Below the pieces are notes generated by a model, which saw only the letters and a program-made list of their open reading frames with translations, had not been told where the DNA came from and did not search any database. DNA of 64,000 nt from Brevibacillus sp051967035. Its GTDB lineage: Bacteria; Bacillota; Bacilli; Brevibacillales; Brevibacillaceae. The DNA lies in assembly GCF_051967035.1 (NCBI RefSeq), contig NZ_JBQCKK010000012.1, positions 66,947 through 130,946 on the forward strand, given 5' to 3'. Shown here one piece after another: positions 24,778-34,262 of this stretch; position 1 is the stretch's first letter, and each line of letters begins with the position of its first letter. Both the position numbers and the translations under genes were made by a program.

Positions 24778-25728
24778 TTATTTCAACAGTCGCGCGGAAA
24801 GGGCGTTCAGCATCGACTGGTTGCTGTAGGCGGTGCCTCCGGCCAATCCGGGATTGACGGCATTTTCGTAGACCTGCCGGTTTTTGACTACACGCAGGTT
24901 GTTCCATTCGTTTTGCTGTTTCACCTGTTCAAAAGCGCGGGCGGCATCAGGATCGCTGCTTTTATCGACCATCACGAACAGATGATCCGGGTCTGCCTGG
25001 GCCAGCTCTTTCAGGGAGAGCGCCACGGGCTCTTTTGCTTGCTCCACGACGCTTGGCATTGCCAGTCCCAGATCGGTGTACAGCAAATAGTTGTACCGCT
25101 CGTTTTTCGGATAAACGAGAAAAGCGCCTTCGTGGAACCAGGCAGTCAGCACGATTTGGTCCTTGATCGGAGCCAACTTGTCACGAGTCTTTTCCGTATT
25201 CGTCCGGACCTTGCTTACAATCGCCTCGACGTTGGCGTCTTTGCCGCGCACTTCTGCAAGCAGCCGCAGGTTGTCTTCCCAATGCGCTCCGTTCGAGGAG
25301 ACAGGGATCACCGCTGCCGCGCTTTGCAGCTTGCTACGCTTTTCTTCGGACGTCTTGTCGGAGGTCAGGATCGTGTCCGGCCCCAGGGCGGCAAGATCGC
25401 CGACGTGGTCTGCGATGTTCGCCGGGAGCTTTAGCGTATTTTGCGTAATTGCGGCGTATTCTTGTGGAAACGCCCCTGATTTTTCCACCGTGGCGGCAAA
25501 CGGCGGGATGCCGGTCAAAAGCGCATCTTCAAAGCTGCTGCGAGACTCGACAAAGGCGATTTGCTTCGTGCGCGCCGGGATTTCATAGGTGTTGCCCAAA
25601 TACTGGATAGAGCGTGTCGGCTTGGCGGCACGATCGCCTGCGGCTTGTCCTCCCGGCCCGCTCGCACCGCATGCTGTCAGCACCAGAAAAACAGCTGTTA
25701 TAGGGATGGCCAGTAGCTTTTTATACAT
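24778..25728 (-). CDS. Iron-type ABC transporter substrate-binding lipoprotein, orphan
   Basis: 316 residues from ATG at 25728 (minus), with GGAGTGACGAAGCG before it. Signal peptide with lipobox LTAC (Cys20). The mature part has the class III helical-backbone layout: STRSIQYLG-like start, AALGPDTILTSDKTSEEKR, LKELAQADPDHLFVMVDKSS, WNNLRVVKNRQVYEN, as in FecB/YhfQ-type siderophore or haem receptors. No permease or ATPase genes lie next to it and no Fur box is visible upstream, so it probably feeds a transporter encoded elsewhere. Confidence 0.85.
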   Translation of the reverse strand: MYKKLLAIPITAVFLVLTACGASGPGGQAAGDRAAKPTRSIQYLGNTYEIPARTKQIAFVESRSSFEDALLTGIPPFAATVEKSGAFPQEYAAITQNTLKLPANIADHVGDLAALGPDTILTSDKTSEEKRSKLQSAAAVIPVSSNGAHWEDNLRLLAEVRGKDANVEAIVSKVRTNTEKTRDKLAPIKDQIVLTAWFHEGAFLVYPKNERYNYLLYTDLGLAMPSVVEQAKEPVALSLKELAQADPDHLFVMVDKSSDPDAARAFEQVKQQNEWNNLRVVKNRQVYENAVNPGLAGGTAYSNQSMLNALSARLLK

Positions 25729-25937
25729 CGCTTCGTCACTCCGATCGTACCATGGTCTGTTTTTTGCAAGAGAGGTGATCCCAGTAAATTATAGGCTACC
25801 CGAATCGGGGTGGACTGCCTCATTCCTGAACTTTTTCAGACATTCTCCGGAATCCTTGGTTTTTTCAAAATTGACACCGCCAGAACGATTATGCTTTACT
25901 GAAATCAATGATCGCCCAACAAGCAAATAGCGGCGGA

Positions 25938-26173
25938 TGATGATTGTAGGAGAGACTAAACGAACCGTTTAGCACCGAAGGAGCAAGTCCCATAAACCCT
26001 TTGGGATCAATCTCTCAGGTACCAGATACTACAATGCGGACGCACCTCTGGAGAGCGCTGACTAAGCCACCCAAGGGGAATACTCCCGGATTGCTGCGCG
26101 GAGCCAAACTCTCAGGTAAAAGGACAGAGGAAAGGTAGAGTATCGTCACTCTATCTTTCCCCTGTCCTTTTTC
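25938..26173 (+). promoter_or_regulatory. Tandem glycine riboswitch with terminator, upstream of purU
   Basis: Two aptamers in series: 25938-26036 (GGAGAGACTAAAC..., CACCGAAGGAGCAAGTC..., AATCTCTCAGGTACCAGA) and 26037-26130 (CTCTGGAGAGCG..., AACTCTCAGGTAAAAGGACA). Both carry the GAGAG / CACCGAAGG / CTCTCAGGTA core of the gcvT motif; the second has a variant middle. Immediately after is a long terminator hairpin, AAAGGACAGAGG...CCCCTGTCCTTTTT (26118-26173). In known cases glycine binding favours read-through. The 210 bases before it (25729-25937) hold no gene I can see. Confidence 0.93.
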
Positions 26174-26268
26174 TATAAAAGAAAAGGCCAGCTTCCCGTC
26201 TCACGCATTTTGCTCGGATTGGGCAGTCTATGGAAAAGAAACCGCATCGCGAACAGGAGGAATCTCTT

Positions 26269-27144
26269 ATGAACCACGAGCCTCACAAAAACGAGAACCG
26301 CGCCGTCTTGCTCATATCGTGCCCGGAGCGGCTGGGCATCATCTCGGCCGTCTCCAACCTGTTGTTTGGCTACAAAGCCAACATCGTGCAGTTCGACCAG
26401 CACACGACAGACCCGCGCGACGGCATGTTTTTCATGCGGATTTTGTTCGATCTGGAAGCGCTGCCCGAATCATTCGGAAAGCTGGAGCAGGATCTGGCGA
26501 AAATGGCCGAGGAGTACCCGATGGACTGGCGGCTCAGCAAAGAAAGCCAGCGAAAGCGCATGGCGATTTTCGTTTCCAAAATGGATCATTGCCTCGTCGA
26601 GCTGCTGTGGCGCGTCAAGTCGAAGGAAATTCTCGTGGATATTCCCATGGTCATCAGCAATCATCCAGACGCCAAAGAGACGGTGGAGGCGTACGGCATT
26701 CCTTTTTACCATATTCCGCTGACCACCCAGAGCAAGGAAGAGGCGGAGCGCAAAGCACTTGAGCTGTTGCAGGGCAACGTCGACTTCATCGTCCTGGCCA
26801 GGTACATGCAAATTTTGTCCCCGCGCTTCGTCGCGCAGTACCCGAATCGGATTATCAACATTCACCACTCCTTCCTGCCGGCGTTCATCGGGGCCAACCC
26901 GTACAAACGCGCCTTCCTGCGCGGGGTGAAGCTCATCGGGGCGACTGCCCACTACGTGACCAACGATCTGGACGAAGGGCCGATCATCGAGCAGGACGTC
27001 ATTCGCGTCAACCACCGCTATACGGAGGAGGACTTGAAGGTGGCCGGACGCCACGTCGAGCGAAACGTCCTGGCGCAGGCGATCTCCTGGCATGTCGAGG
27101 ATAAAGTGATCGTGTACGGGAACAAGACGATTGTGTTTGCGTAG
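26269..27144 (+). CDS. purU: Formyltetrahydrofolate deformylase
   Basis: 291 residues from ATG 26269 behind AGGAGG; the in-frame ATG at 26230 lacks a site. The N-terminal ACT domain (LISCPERLGIISAVSNLL) is followed by a formyltransferase-like catalytic domain with FVSKMDHCL, NIHHSFLPAFIGANPY, GATAHYV and DEGPIIEQDV. The active-site Asn/His/Asp set is present (NIHHS; the Asp of DLDEGP). It hydrolyses 10-formyl-THF to THF and formate, balancing the one-carbon pool when glycine cleavage produces excess C1 units. The glycine riboswitch in front fits that role. Confidence 0.95.
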   Translation: MNHEPHKNENRAVLLISCPERLGIISAVSNLLFGYKANIVQFDQHTTDPRDGMFFMRILFDLEALPESFGKLEQDLAKMAEEYPMDWRLSKESQRKRMAIFVSKMDHCLVELLWRVKSKEILVDIPMVISNHPDAKETVEAYGIPFYHIPLTTQSKEEAERKALELLQGNVDFIVLARYMQILSPRFVAQYPNRIINIHHSFLPAFIGANPYKRAFLRGVKLIGATAHYVTNDLDEGPIIEQDVIRVNHRYTEEDLKVAGRHVERNVLAQAISWHVEDKVIVYGNKTIVFA

Positions 27145-27189
27145 CAATCTGGCGTGCGAACGAGAACCCGGAGCAGTTCCTCTGTCATG

Positions 27190-27222
27190 AAAAAATCCAC
27201 CCCGCATCAGGTGGATTTTTTT
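27190..27222. terminator. Intrinsic terminator of purU
   Basis: AAAAATCCACC and GGTGGATTTTT stem with A and T runs on both sides. Confidence 0.85.
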
Positions 27223-27319
27223 GCTGTAAGGCTCATCTGGAAACCTCTTGACAACCATCTTCAAATATCAAGAAAAATGCTAAAATTTAACTGATGATGA
27301 AATGAGGGGAGGTATACAT

Positions 27320-27523
27320 GTGATTCCGATTGTTTTCTATCTGATCCTGCTAGCAATCTTTATTTACTTACTTACGAAAAGGTCAGACTTCATTAGGAAG
27401 GATCGAAGGCTATTTATCGCATTGGCTGTAATGGTGTGCTTTGGGCTTATGATGAGCGTAGTGAATTTTTGCCGCAACTGCCCCCGTGACATTTTTTATG
27501 CCAGCAGGTATGGTGGAACATAG
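27320..27523 (+). CDS. Small two-helix membrane protein
   Basis: 67 residues from GTG 27320, seven bases after GGGGAGGT; the ATG at 27302 overlaps that site. Two hydrophobic helices (about residues 2-20 and 30-49) are joined by a basic loop (LLTKRSDFIRKDRR). The C-terminal tail has two Cys (FCRNCPRD). I do not recognise the family. It is AT-richer than the ABC genes that follow 44 bp later and may be transcribed with them. Confidence 0.55.
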   Translation: MIPIVFYLILLAIFIYLLTKRSDFIRKDRRLFIALAVMVCFGLMMSVVNFCRNCPRDIFYASRYGGT

Positions 27524-27567
27524 AAGTTTTCACGTACAGCTAAACAGGCGAGGGATGAGGTGAACAG

Positions 27568-29298
27568 ATGCAGTTCTATTCCAAATACATAAAGAAATAC
27601 GGTGTGGTCGCGAGCATCTCCATGGTGTTTCTGCTGGTGGAGGCGCTGTGCGATCTGTTGCAGCCGACAATCCTGTCGCGGATTATCGACATCGGGGTGG
27701 CAGAGCGCGACATGGATTACGTGCTGAAAACCGGGGGACTGATGCTCTTGATTACGGCGCTGGGCGCGGTCGCCGCCTCCATGCGCAACGTGCTCGCCAC
27801 CTACGTGTCGCAAAACTTCGGGGCGCAGCTGCGGTCCGATTTGTTTTCCAAGGTGCAGTCCCTGTCGTTTGACAGTCTCAACAAGTTCGACCGGGCGTCG
27901 CTCGTCACGCGACTGACCAATGATGTCAACCAGGTGCAGGTGTTTGTCAACGGGATGATGCGCATTTTCGTCAAGGCGCCGCTGGTGTGCATCGGGGGAC
28001 TGTTCATGGCGACGCAGCTGAACGCGGATTTGGCGGTCGTGCTGGTGGTAGTCGTGCCGATTGTCGGCTTGTTGATCGTTTTGAATCTGAAAATCGGTTT
28101 TCCGTTTTTTCTCAAGGTGCAGCAAGCATTGGACCGGGTCAACGGAACCATGCGCGAGTATTTGTCCGGGGTGCGAGTCGTCAAGGCGTTCAACCGCTTT
28201 GACTTCGAGGTGGGCAAATTCACGCGGGCCAACGAAGAGTTGCAGCGGAAGTCGCTGTCTGCCACGCGCGTCATGTCCGTATTCAGCCCGGCGATCATGC
28301 TGACGGTCAACCTCGGGATTGTCGCCGTGCTCTGGTTGGGCGGCCTCGGCGTCGAGCAAGGAAACATCCAGGTCGGACACATTGTCGCGTTCATCAACTA
28401 CATGACGCAAATTTTGTTTTCGCTCATGATGATTTCGCTCGTTTTCAACATGTTCGTGCGGGCCAAGGCATCGGCTGGCCGGATCGGCGAAGTTTTTGCC
28501 GAAGAAAACCGGATGAGCTGGAAAGAGAGCGCGGCGCAAAGACCGGGAGCGGAAACGGGCCGGATTGACTTTGAACAGGTCAGCTTTTCGTACGATGACC
28601 CGGCTGGGCAGCTTGTCTTGAAGAACATTTCGTTTTCGTGCCTGCCCGGCGAGACGGTGGGGATCATCGGCTCGACAGGTTCGGGGAAAACCACGCTGGT
28701 CAGCCTGATTCCGCGCTTCTACGATGCGACGGCAGGGACGATTCGCGTAAACGGGCAGGATGTCCGCGAGGTGGACCCGGCCAAGCTGCGCGAAACCATG
28801 GCGATTGTTCCGCAAAAAACGACGCTGTTTACGGGAACGGTGCTGGAAAATATCCGCTGGGGCAAGGAGGAGGCCACGGAGGAGGAGGTCGAGGCGGCGG
28901 CCAGGATGGCAGAGGCCCACGCGTTCATTGCGGCGATGCCGGAAGGCTACCAGACGCGCGTCGGCCAGGGCGGAGTCAACTTTTCCGGCGGGCAGAAGCA
29001 GCGCATCTCCATCGCCAGAGCGTTGGTGAAACAGCCGGAGATTCTCATTCTCGACGACAGCACGAGCGCGGTCGACGTGGCGACGGAGAGCAAGATCAAG
29101 GAAGCGCTGCAAACGTACGCCAAAGGGCTGACCTGCATCCTGATCGCGCAGCGGATCACCTCTGTCATGGATGCCGACAAGATCGTCGTGCTCGACAACG
29201 GAGAGGTCGCCGGAATCGGCACGCATGAAACGCTACTGGCCACGTGCCGGGTGTACCAGGAAATCTTTACGTCGCAAATCGGCAAGGAGGTGAGCTAG
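27568..29298 (+). CDS. yfiB: ABC exporter half-transporter, degenerate-site subunit (YfiB-like)
   Basis: 576 residues from ATG 27568. N-terminal six-helix exporter domain (starting YIKKYGVVASISMVFLLVEA), C-terminal nucleotide-binding domain with Walker A GSTGSGKTT, signature FSGGQKQRI and Walker B LILDDSTSAVD. Asp replaces the catalytic Glu after Walker B, as in the degenerate-site partner of heterodimeric exporters such as BmrC. With the next gene it should form a YfiBC-type heterodimer. The genes are one base apart, so co-expression at equal dose is expected. The substrate is unknown (drug or lipid). Confidence 0.9.
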   Translation: MQFYSKYIKKYGVVASISMVFLLVEALCDLLQPTILSRIIDIGVAERDMDYVLKTGGLMLLITALGAVAASMRNVLATYVSQNFGAQLRSDLFSKVQSLSFDSLNKFDRASLVTRLTNDVNQVQVFVNGMMRIFVKAPLVCIGGLFMATQLNADLAVVLVVVVPIVGLLIVLNLKIGFPFFLKVQQALDRVNGTMREYLSGVRVVKAFNRFDFEVGKFTRANEELQRKSLSATRVMSVFSPAIMLTVNLGIVAVLWLGGLGVEQGNIQVGHIVAFINYMTQILFSLMMISLVFNMFVRAKASAGRIGEVFAEENRMSWKESAAQRPGAETGRIDFEQVSFSYDDPAGQLVLKNISFSCLPGETVGIIGSTGSGKTTLVSLIPRFYDATAGTIRVNGQDVREVDPAKLRETMAIVPQKTTLFTGTVLENIRWGKEEATEEEVEAAARMAEAHAFIAAMPEGYQTRVGQGGVNFSGGQKQRISIARALVKQPEILILDDSTSAVDVATESKIKEALQTYAKGLTCILIAQRITSVMDADKIVVLDNGEVAGIGTHETLLATCRVYQEIFTSQIGKEVS

Positions 29299-29299
29299 G

Positions 29300-31144
29300 A
29301 TGAGCCAGCAGCAAAAGCAACAGCCGTTTTTCCCTCCCCGTCCGGGCCGCGGCTTCGGACATGGCGGTGCGCGCGTGCCGGTGAGCAAGCCGAAAAACTT
29401 TTCCGCGACGCTGAAAAGACTGTGGCAGGCGTTCGGACGGGAAAAACGATGGCTGCCGCTCGTGTTCGCCATCGTTTTCGTGGATGGCTTGCTGATGCTC
29501 TCGGCCCCGTATCTGATCGGGAAGGCCATCGACGCGATGACAGGCGGGGCAGAGGCGTTCGGCTTTTTGGCGATCATCATTCTCGCTTTGCTCGGCTCGT
29601 ACATCCTGGACGGAGCCTTGACGTTTTTGCAGGGCTGGATGATCGCCGGCATCACGCAGCGGATCGTGACCAACATGCGGCAGGCGTTGTTTGAGAAGCT
29701 GCAAAAGCTGCCGATTGCCTTTTTCGACTCGCGCACGCACGGCGAGCTGATGAGCCGCCTGACGAACGATATCGACAACGTCAGCAACTCCATCTCGCAG
29801 TCGACGACACAGCTGATGTCCGGGGTGATCGTACTCGCCGGGTCGCTGGTGATGATGCTCGTGCTTTCGCCGCTTCTCACACTCGCCTGCCTGATTACGG
29901 TGCCGCTCGTCTTTTTGCTCACCCGCACGATTGCGAAGCGAACCAGTGTGCTGTTCAAAAATCAGCAGATCGAGCTGGGCAAGCTGAACGGCCACATAGA
30001 AGAGACGATTTCCGGGATTCAGGTCGTCAAGGCGTTCAACCACGAGCAAAAGGCGATTGCCGACTTTGATGCGATCAACGACAGGCTGTGCAAGGTCGGG
30101 ATGAAGGCGCAAGTCTGGTCGGGCTTTTTGATGCCGATGATGAACGTGATCAACAACCTCGGCTTTGCGATGGTGGCGATTGTCGGCGGAATCCTGGCGG
30201 TGAAAGGGATGATTACCGTCGGGGTGATCGCCAGCTTCCTCAGCTATTCGCGGCAGTTTGTTCGCCCGCTGAACGATCTCGCCAACATTTTCAACGTGTT
30301 GCAGTCTGGCGTAGCGGGCGCGGAGCGGGTGTTCGAGGTGCTGGACGAACGGGAGGAGCCGCTCGATCCCCCGGACGCCGCTCTGCTCAGCGAACCGAAA
30401 GGGCACGTCGTATTCGACCGGGTGAGCTTCGGCTATCACCCCGACCAGCCGATTTTGAAAAACGTCAGCTTCGAGGCGCAGGCGGGAAGCATGACTGCTC
30501 TGGTCGGTCCGACGGGCGCGGGCAAGACGACCGTCGTCAATTTGCTGACGCGCTTTTACGATGTGACGGAAGGAACGATTTACCTCGACGGCAAAGACAT
30601 CCGCGAATACTCGCGGGACAGCCTGCGCAGAAGCTTCGGCTTCGTGTTGCAGGACACGTACCTTTTTTCCGGGACGATCAAGGAAAACATCAAGTACGGC
30701 AAGCCTGACGCGACAGATGCCGAAGTCGAGGTGGCCGCTAAAATGGCGCATGCCGATGTGTTCATCAACCGGCTGCCCAAGCGCTACGATACGCTGCTGA
30801 CGGAAAACGGCGGCAATCTGAGCCAGGGACAGCGCCAGCTTTTGGCGATTGCCCGCGTCATCCTCGCCCGTCCGTCGCTTCTGATTCTCGACGAGGCGAC
30901 GAGCAGCATCGACACGCGGACAGAGCTGATTATTCAGGATGCGCTCGCGTCGATCATGGAAGGGCGCACGAGCTTTGTGATCGCGCACAGGCTCGGCACG
31001 ATTCGCGACGCCGATACGATCATGGTCGTGGATCGCGGAGAAATCGTGGAGAAAGGTAGCCACGACGACCTGATTGCGCAAAAAGGGGTGTACTACCAGC
31101 TGTTTTACAACCAGTTCAAAAATGTGCAGGCCGCTTCGTCCTGA
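29300..31144 (+). CDS. yfiC: ABC exporter half-transporter, catalytic subunit (YfiC-like)
   Basis: 614 residues from ATG 29300, with AAGGAGGTGAGC just upstream. Starts with a Gln/Pro/Gly-rich cytoplasmic tail of ~40 residues, then six TM helices and an ATPase domain with GPTGAGKTT, canonical LILDEATSSID (Glu present) and a variant signature LSQGQRQ instead of LSGGQ. Paired with the upstream subunit this gives one full ATP site and one degenerate site, the usual asymmetry of heterodimeric exporters. A bidirectional terminator separates it from the convergent LysR gene. Confidence 0.9.
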   Translation: MSQQQKQQPFFPPRPGRGFGHGGARVPVSKPKNFSATLKRLWQAFGREKRWLPLVFAIVFVDGLLMLSAPYLIGKAIDAMTGGAEAFGFLAIIILALLGSYILDGALTFLQGWMIAGITQRIVTNMRQALFEKLQKLPIAFFDSRTHGELMSRLTNDIDNVSNSISQSTTQLMSGVIVLAGSLVMMLVLSPLLTLACLITVPLVFLLTRTIAKRTSVLFKNQQIELGKLNGHIEETISGIQVVKAFNHEQKAIADFDAINDRLCKVGMKAQVWSGFLMPMMNVINNLGFAMVAIVGGILAVKGMITVGVIASFLSYSRQFVRPLNDLANIFNVLQSGVAGAERVFEVLDEREEPLDPPDAALLSEPKGHVVFDRVSFGYHPDQPILKNVSFEAQAGSMTALVGPTGAGKTTVVNLLTRFYDVTEGTIYLDGKDIREYSRDSLRRSFGFVLQDTYLFSGTIKENIKYGKPDATDAEVEVAAKMAHADVFINRLPKRYDTLLTENGGNLSQGQRQLLAIARVILARPSLLILDEATSSIDTRTELIIQDALASIMEGRTSFVIAHRLGTIRDADTIMVVDRGEIVEKGSHDDLIAQKGVYYQLFYNQFKNVQAASS

Positions 31145-31147
31145 TAC

Positions 31148-31197
31148 AAACAGCCCGTCTGGCACGCTGACTTTTCCGCGTGCAGACGGGCTGTTTT
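31148..31197. terminator. Bidirectional terminator between the ABC exporter and LysR genes
   Basis: AAACAGCCCGTCTG pairs with CAGACGGGCTGTTT; A and T runs on opposite sides serve both strands. Confidence 0.88.
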
Positions 31198-31201
31198 GCC
31201 G

Positions 31202-32083
31202 TCACTTGCCGAAGTAATCCAAAATAAACTCCTTGAACCGAACCGCAGCCGGAGACAAATACCCGCCTTTGACCTGCGCCATGCCGATGACGCGCTGGCA
31301 TTTCGGCTCGCGGATGCGGATTTGCGCGATTTTGCTTTGGTCGATGCCGCGCAATTCGGGGAGCAGGGACACACCCAGTCCGGCTGAGACCAGCCCAGCG
31401 ACGGTGGCCGCCTCCTCGCCCTCAAAGGTCACCCGGGGGACGACGCCGAGTCCCTCAAACAGCTGGTCGGTCGTACGCCGCAGCGCGTAGCCCTTTTTCA
31501 AAAAAATAAACGATTCCTCGGCGATTTCCGCAAGCAGGATGCTCTCCCTTCCGGCCAACGGATGTCCAAGCGGCACGATGGCGAAAAGCTCCTCGCGCCA
31601 AAGCGGCGTCCACTGGATCGGCAGCCTGGTTTCCGTCGGCTCGGCGAGAAGGCACAGGTCCAGCTTGCCTGCGCGGAGATGCTCCAGAAGCGAATAGCTG
31701 TGGTTTTGGATCATCGTGAAGCCGATGGAAGGCGACTTGGCGCGAAACGCGCCGATGAGGTCGGGAATCAGGCTGGTGCCGAGCGTGTGCAAAAAGCCGA
31801 GTGCCACCTCGCCGTGGTCGGGGTGGACGAGATCGCGAAGCTCCTGTTTTCCGTCCTCGAATTCTTTGAGGATGCGAGTGACGCGCTTCAAGAAAAGCTG
31901 GCCGTACCGGTTCAGCATGATCGTCCGCCCTTGCCGTTCAAAGAGCGGGACGCCCAGTTCTTCCTCCAGACGCGCGATAGAGCGGCTGAGCGCGGGTTGG
32001 GAGAGCGACAACGCCTCTGCTGCGCGGGTGACGTGCTGCATTCGGGCGAGCGTCTGGAAATATTCGAACTGCTGCCATTCCAT
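31202..32083 (-). CDS. LysR-family transcriptional regulator (YybE-like)
   Basis: 293 residues from ATG at 32083 (minus), after GGGAGGTCGCTTTC. The N-terminal winged HTH is typical (FEYFQTLARMQHVTRAAEAL, then SQPALSRSIARLEEELGVPL). The C-terminal co-inducer domain has the two-lobe LysR pattern (HPDHGEVALGFLHTLGTSL; SAGLGVSLLPEL). It is divergent from the MFS gene at 32231, as in the B. subtilis yybE-yybF pair, so it probably controls that transporter. The AT-rich 147-bp gap holds both promoters. Confidence 0.92.
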   Translation of the reverse strand: MEWQQFEYFQTLARMQHVTRAAEALSLSQPALSRSIARLEEELGVPLFERQGRTIMLNRYGQLFLKRVTRILKEFEDGKQELRDLVHPDHGEVALGFLHTLGTSLIPDLIGAFRAKSPSIGFTMIQNHSYSLLEHLRAGKLDLCLLAEPTETRLPIQWTPLWREELFAIVPLGHPLAGRESILLAEIAEESFIFLKKGYALRRTTDQLFEGLGVVPRVTFEGEEAATVAGLVSAGLGVSLLPELRGIDQSKIAQIRIREPKCQRVIGMAQVKGGYLSPAAVRFKEFILDYFGK

Positions 32084-32230
32084 GAAAGCGACCTCCCTGT
32101 GCGACGATCACGTGTGATTGAATCATTACTGTTGTGCATCAAAATCATGATTACAATAAATTATACATTATGAATTGTCAATGATAGTATAACAGTGAAA
32201 CGGGTAGAAATGCGGGGAGGTTTCATCATC

Positions 32231-33463
32231 ATGGGATACATCAGGCAAGGTACGACCGCTTTTCGCAAGATCAATCTGGCGTTTTTTGCGGCAGGCTTCA
32301 ACACGTTTGCGATTTTGTACAGTACGCAGCCGCTGATGCCGGAATTTACGCAAGAATTTCATATTTCTCCGACGATGGCGAGCCTGTCGCTCTCGTTGAC
32401 GACGATCTCTTTGTCCGTCAGCTTGCTCGTGTTCGGGACGATCTCGGAGGTGTGGGGACGCAAGCCGGTGATGATCGGCTCGATGCTGGCCGCCTCCCTC
32501 CTGTCGATTCTGACGGCGTGCAGCCCTTCATACGAATCTCTTCTGCTTTTTCGCATCATCCAGGGAATTTCGCTAGGCGGCCTTCCTTCGATTGCCATGG
32601 CCTATCTAGGTGAAGAAATGGAGCCAAAAAGCCTGGGAGTGGCGATGGGGCTGTACATTAGCGGCAATTCGCTGGGGGCGGTGTGCGGACGGATTCTCTC
32701 CGGCATGCTGAGCGACTGGTTCAACTGGCACATGGCGATGGGCGCAATCAGCCTGATGAGCCTGGTCGCCACGCTGATCTTCTGGCTCAGCCTGCCTGCT
32801 TCGCAAAATTTTCATCCGCGCGCCCCCGAGTTGCGCAAGCTGGCGGCTTCCATGCTCAGCCACTTGCGGGACCCGGCTCTTTTCTGCCTGTTCGGCATCG
32901 GGTTTCTGAGCCTCGGCAGCAATGTGGCGCTTTACAATTACGTCGGGTATGTCTTGACCGCACCGCCTTATTCGCTCAGTCAAACACTCGTCGGCTGGAT
33001 TTTCATCGTATTTCTCGTCGGCATGTTCGCCTCCGTCTGGATGGCGAAGCTGGCAGACAGGTTCGGCAGGCTGAAAATGCTGCTCGTCTCCTTGATGCTG
33101 ACGCTGCTCGGTGCGTGCCTGACGCTCGACACTCATCTGGCGGTCATTATCGCGGGCTTGCCCGTGCTGACCTTCGGCTTTTTCGGGAGCCATTCGATCG
33201 CGAGCGGCTGGGTCGGGCGGCGGGCGACCCACGACAAGGCGCAAGCATCGTCGCTCTACCTGTTCTTTTACTATGCTGGCGCAAGCGTCGGAGGCACGAT
33301 GGGCGGCCTGTTCTGGTCCTCGCTCGGTTGGGGCGGTGTCGTTGCGATGATCGCCGGATTCATGGCCGTTGCCTTCGTGTTTGCCCAGCGCCTGTCCAAA
33401 ATCATCGCCACTCCGTCTAGGCCGTCCGTGGAGAGAAAGTGGACGGTGGCGAAGCTGAAATGA
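32231..33463 (+). CDS. MFS transporter (YybF-like)
   Basis: 410 residues from ATG 32231, 10 bases after GGGGAGGT; ATG 32210 and GTG 32195 are in frame alternatives. Twelve TM segments; the N-terminal FNTFAILYSTQPLMPEF motif is the signature of the YybF/YnfM/CynX-like inner-membrane transporters (IYSTQPLLP group). Motif A appears in the C-terminal half as KLADRFGRLK. The family contains arabinose/drug effluxers of uncertain substrate. It pairs with the divergent LysR gene. Confidence 0.88.
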   Translation: MGYIRQGTTAFRKINLAFFAAGFNTFAILYSTQPLMPEFTQEFHISPTMASLSLSLTTISLSVSLLVFGTISEVWGRKPVMIGSMLAASLLSILTACSPSYESLLLFRIIQGISLGGLPSIAMAYLGEEMEPKSLGVAMGLYISGNSLGAVCGRILSGMLSDWFNWHMAMGAISLMSLVATLIFWLSLPASQNFHPRAPELRKLAASMLSHLRDPALFCLFGIGFLSLGSNVALYNYVGYVLTAPPYSLSQTLVGWIFIVFLVGMFASVWMAKLADRFGRLKMLLVSLMLTLLGACLTLDTHLAVIIAGLPVLTFGFFGSHSIASGWVGRRATHDKAQASSLYLFFYYAGASVGGTMGGLFWSSLGWGGVVAMIAGFMAVAFVFAQRLSKIIATPSRPSVERKWTVAKLK

Positions 33464-33570
33464 AGCGGCGGAGCCCCTTTCTTTTCGAAAAGGAACGGGA
33501 CGAGGCTATGGAGTGCAAAACCAGCCAGGGTCGCAGCATGTTCCGACATGATCCCCTCACGGCAGACAGG

Positions 33571-33600
33571 AAAAAAGAGTCCAAAACAGCTTGGACTCTA
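33571..33600 (-). terminator. Terminator of the 33.7 kb membrane-protein gene
   Basis: AGAGTCCAA and TTGGACTCT stem preceded on the plus strand by six A, which is the U tract for minus-strand transcription. Confidence 0.8.
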
Positions 33601-33653
33601 CCCTGTAGACCGGAGGGGATTTTTCACGATACCGCGTCACGCATCGAGGCTGG

Positions 33654-33995
33654 CTACTTCTGGGCGTGTCTTTTTTCCTGGATGACGCAGCCGAGGTAGA
33701 GCAGCAACAGCAGCAAGGAAACGTACACGGAACCATCGAAGTAGCTTTTAAACAGCTCGCGCGACCAGCGATCCTCGCCGATAATCCAGTAAGCGAGCGA
33801 ATTGGAGATGGCGATTCCGTCATTTGCTGCAGGGATGAGACTCTCGGTGTAGTTTTGGGCAAGGCAGACCGTCGATAGCACGGATGCGAACAGGAGCACA
33901 AGCGTTACGGCTGAGTAGTAGTTTCTCGCACCGATTCGCTTCAGGAAAAAAAGAACGAGTGCAACAACCAGACCGGCCATCATGAGAAACAGCAT
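33654..33995 (-). CDS. Hypothetical membrane protein, three hydrophobic segments
   Basis: 113 residues from ATG at 33995 (minus), with AAAGGAGGATTCG nine bases upstream. Hydrophobic stretches at ~2-18, ~28-44 and ~90-106 are separated by a ~40-residue polar loop (YTESLIPAANDGIAISNS, WSRELFKSYFDG). It ends in a basic tail. I do not recognise the family. Good ribosome site, terminator and consistent codon use argue that it is a real gene. Confidence 0.65.
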   Translation of the reverse strand: MLFLMMAGLVVALVLFFLKRIGARNYYSAVTLVLLFASVLSTVCLAQNYTESLIPAANDGIAISNSLAYWIIGEDRWSRELFKSYFDGSVYVSLLLLLLYLGCVIQEKRHAQK

Positions 33996-34262
33996 GGTTC
34001 GAATCCTCCTTTGGCAAGATGAGCCAAATGCTTTTGGAAATCTTGTTGGGCAAATGCAAGCGATTGGCTTCTCTTCTAGGCTTGTTGTGGTTCTATATAC
34101 ATTTTACCAGTTGCGGAGTTCATTTGGCATTTTATAAAACGGCAGCCGACGTAGCTTAACCGAAGAAGCGGAACATGAGAGGTCCCCCGCTTTTTTTTAC
34201 CGTTTCCAGGTTTTCTCAAATCCAAAATGGTAGGATAGAACCGGGAAGGAGAGTGATCGCTC

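Noticed and set aside
27496..31165. Two long minus-strand frames (576 and 632 codons) opposite the ABC exporter genes
   Set aside because: Shadow frames of genes with complete ABC motifs; no ribosome sites.
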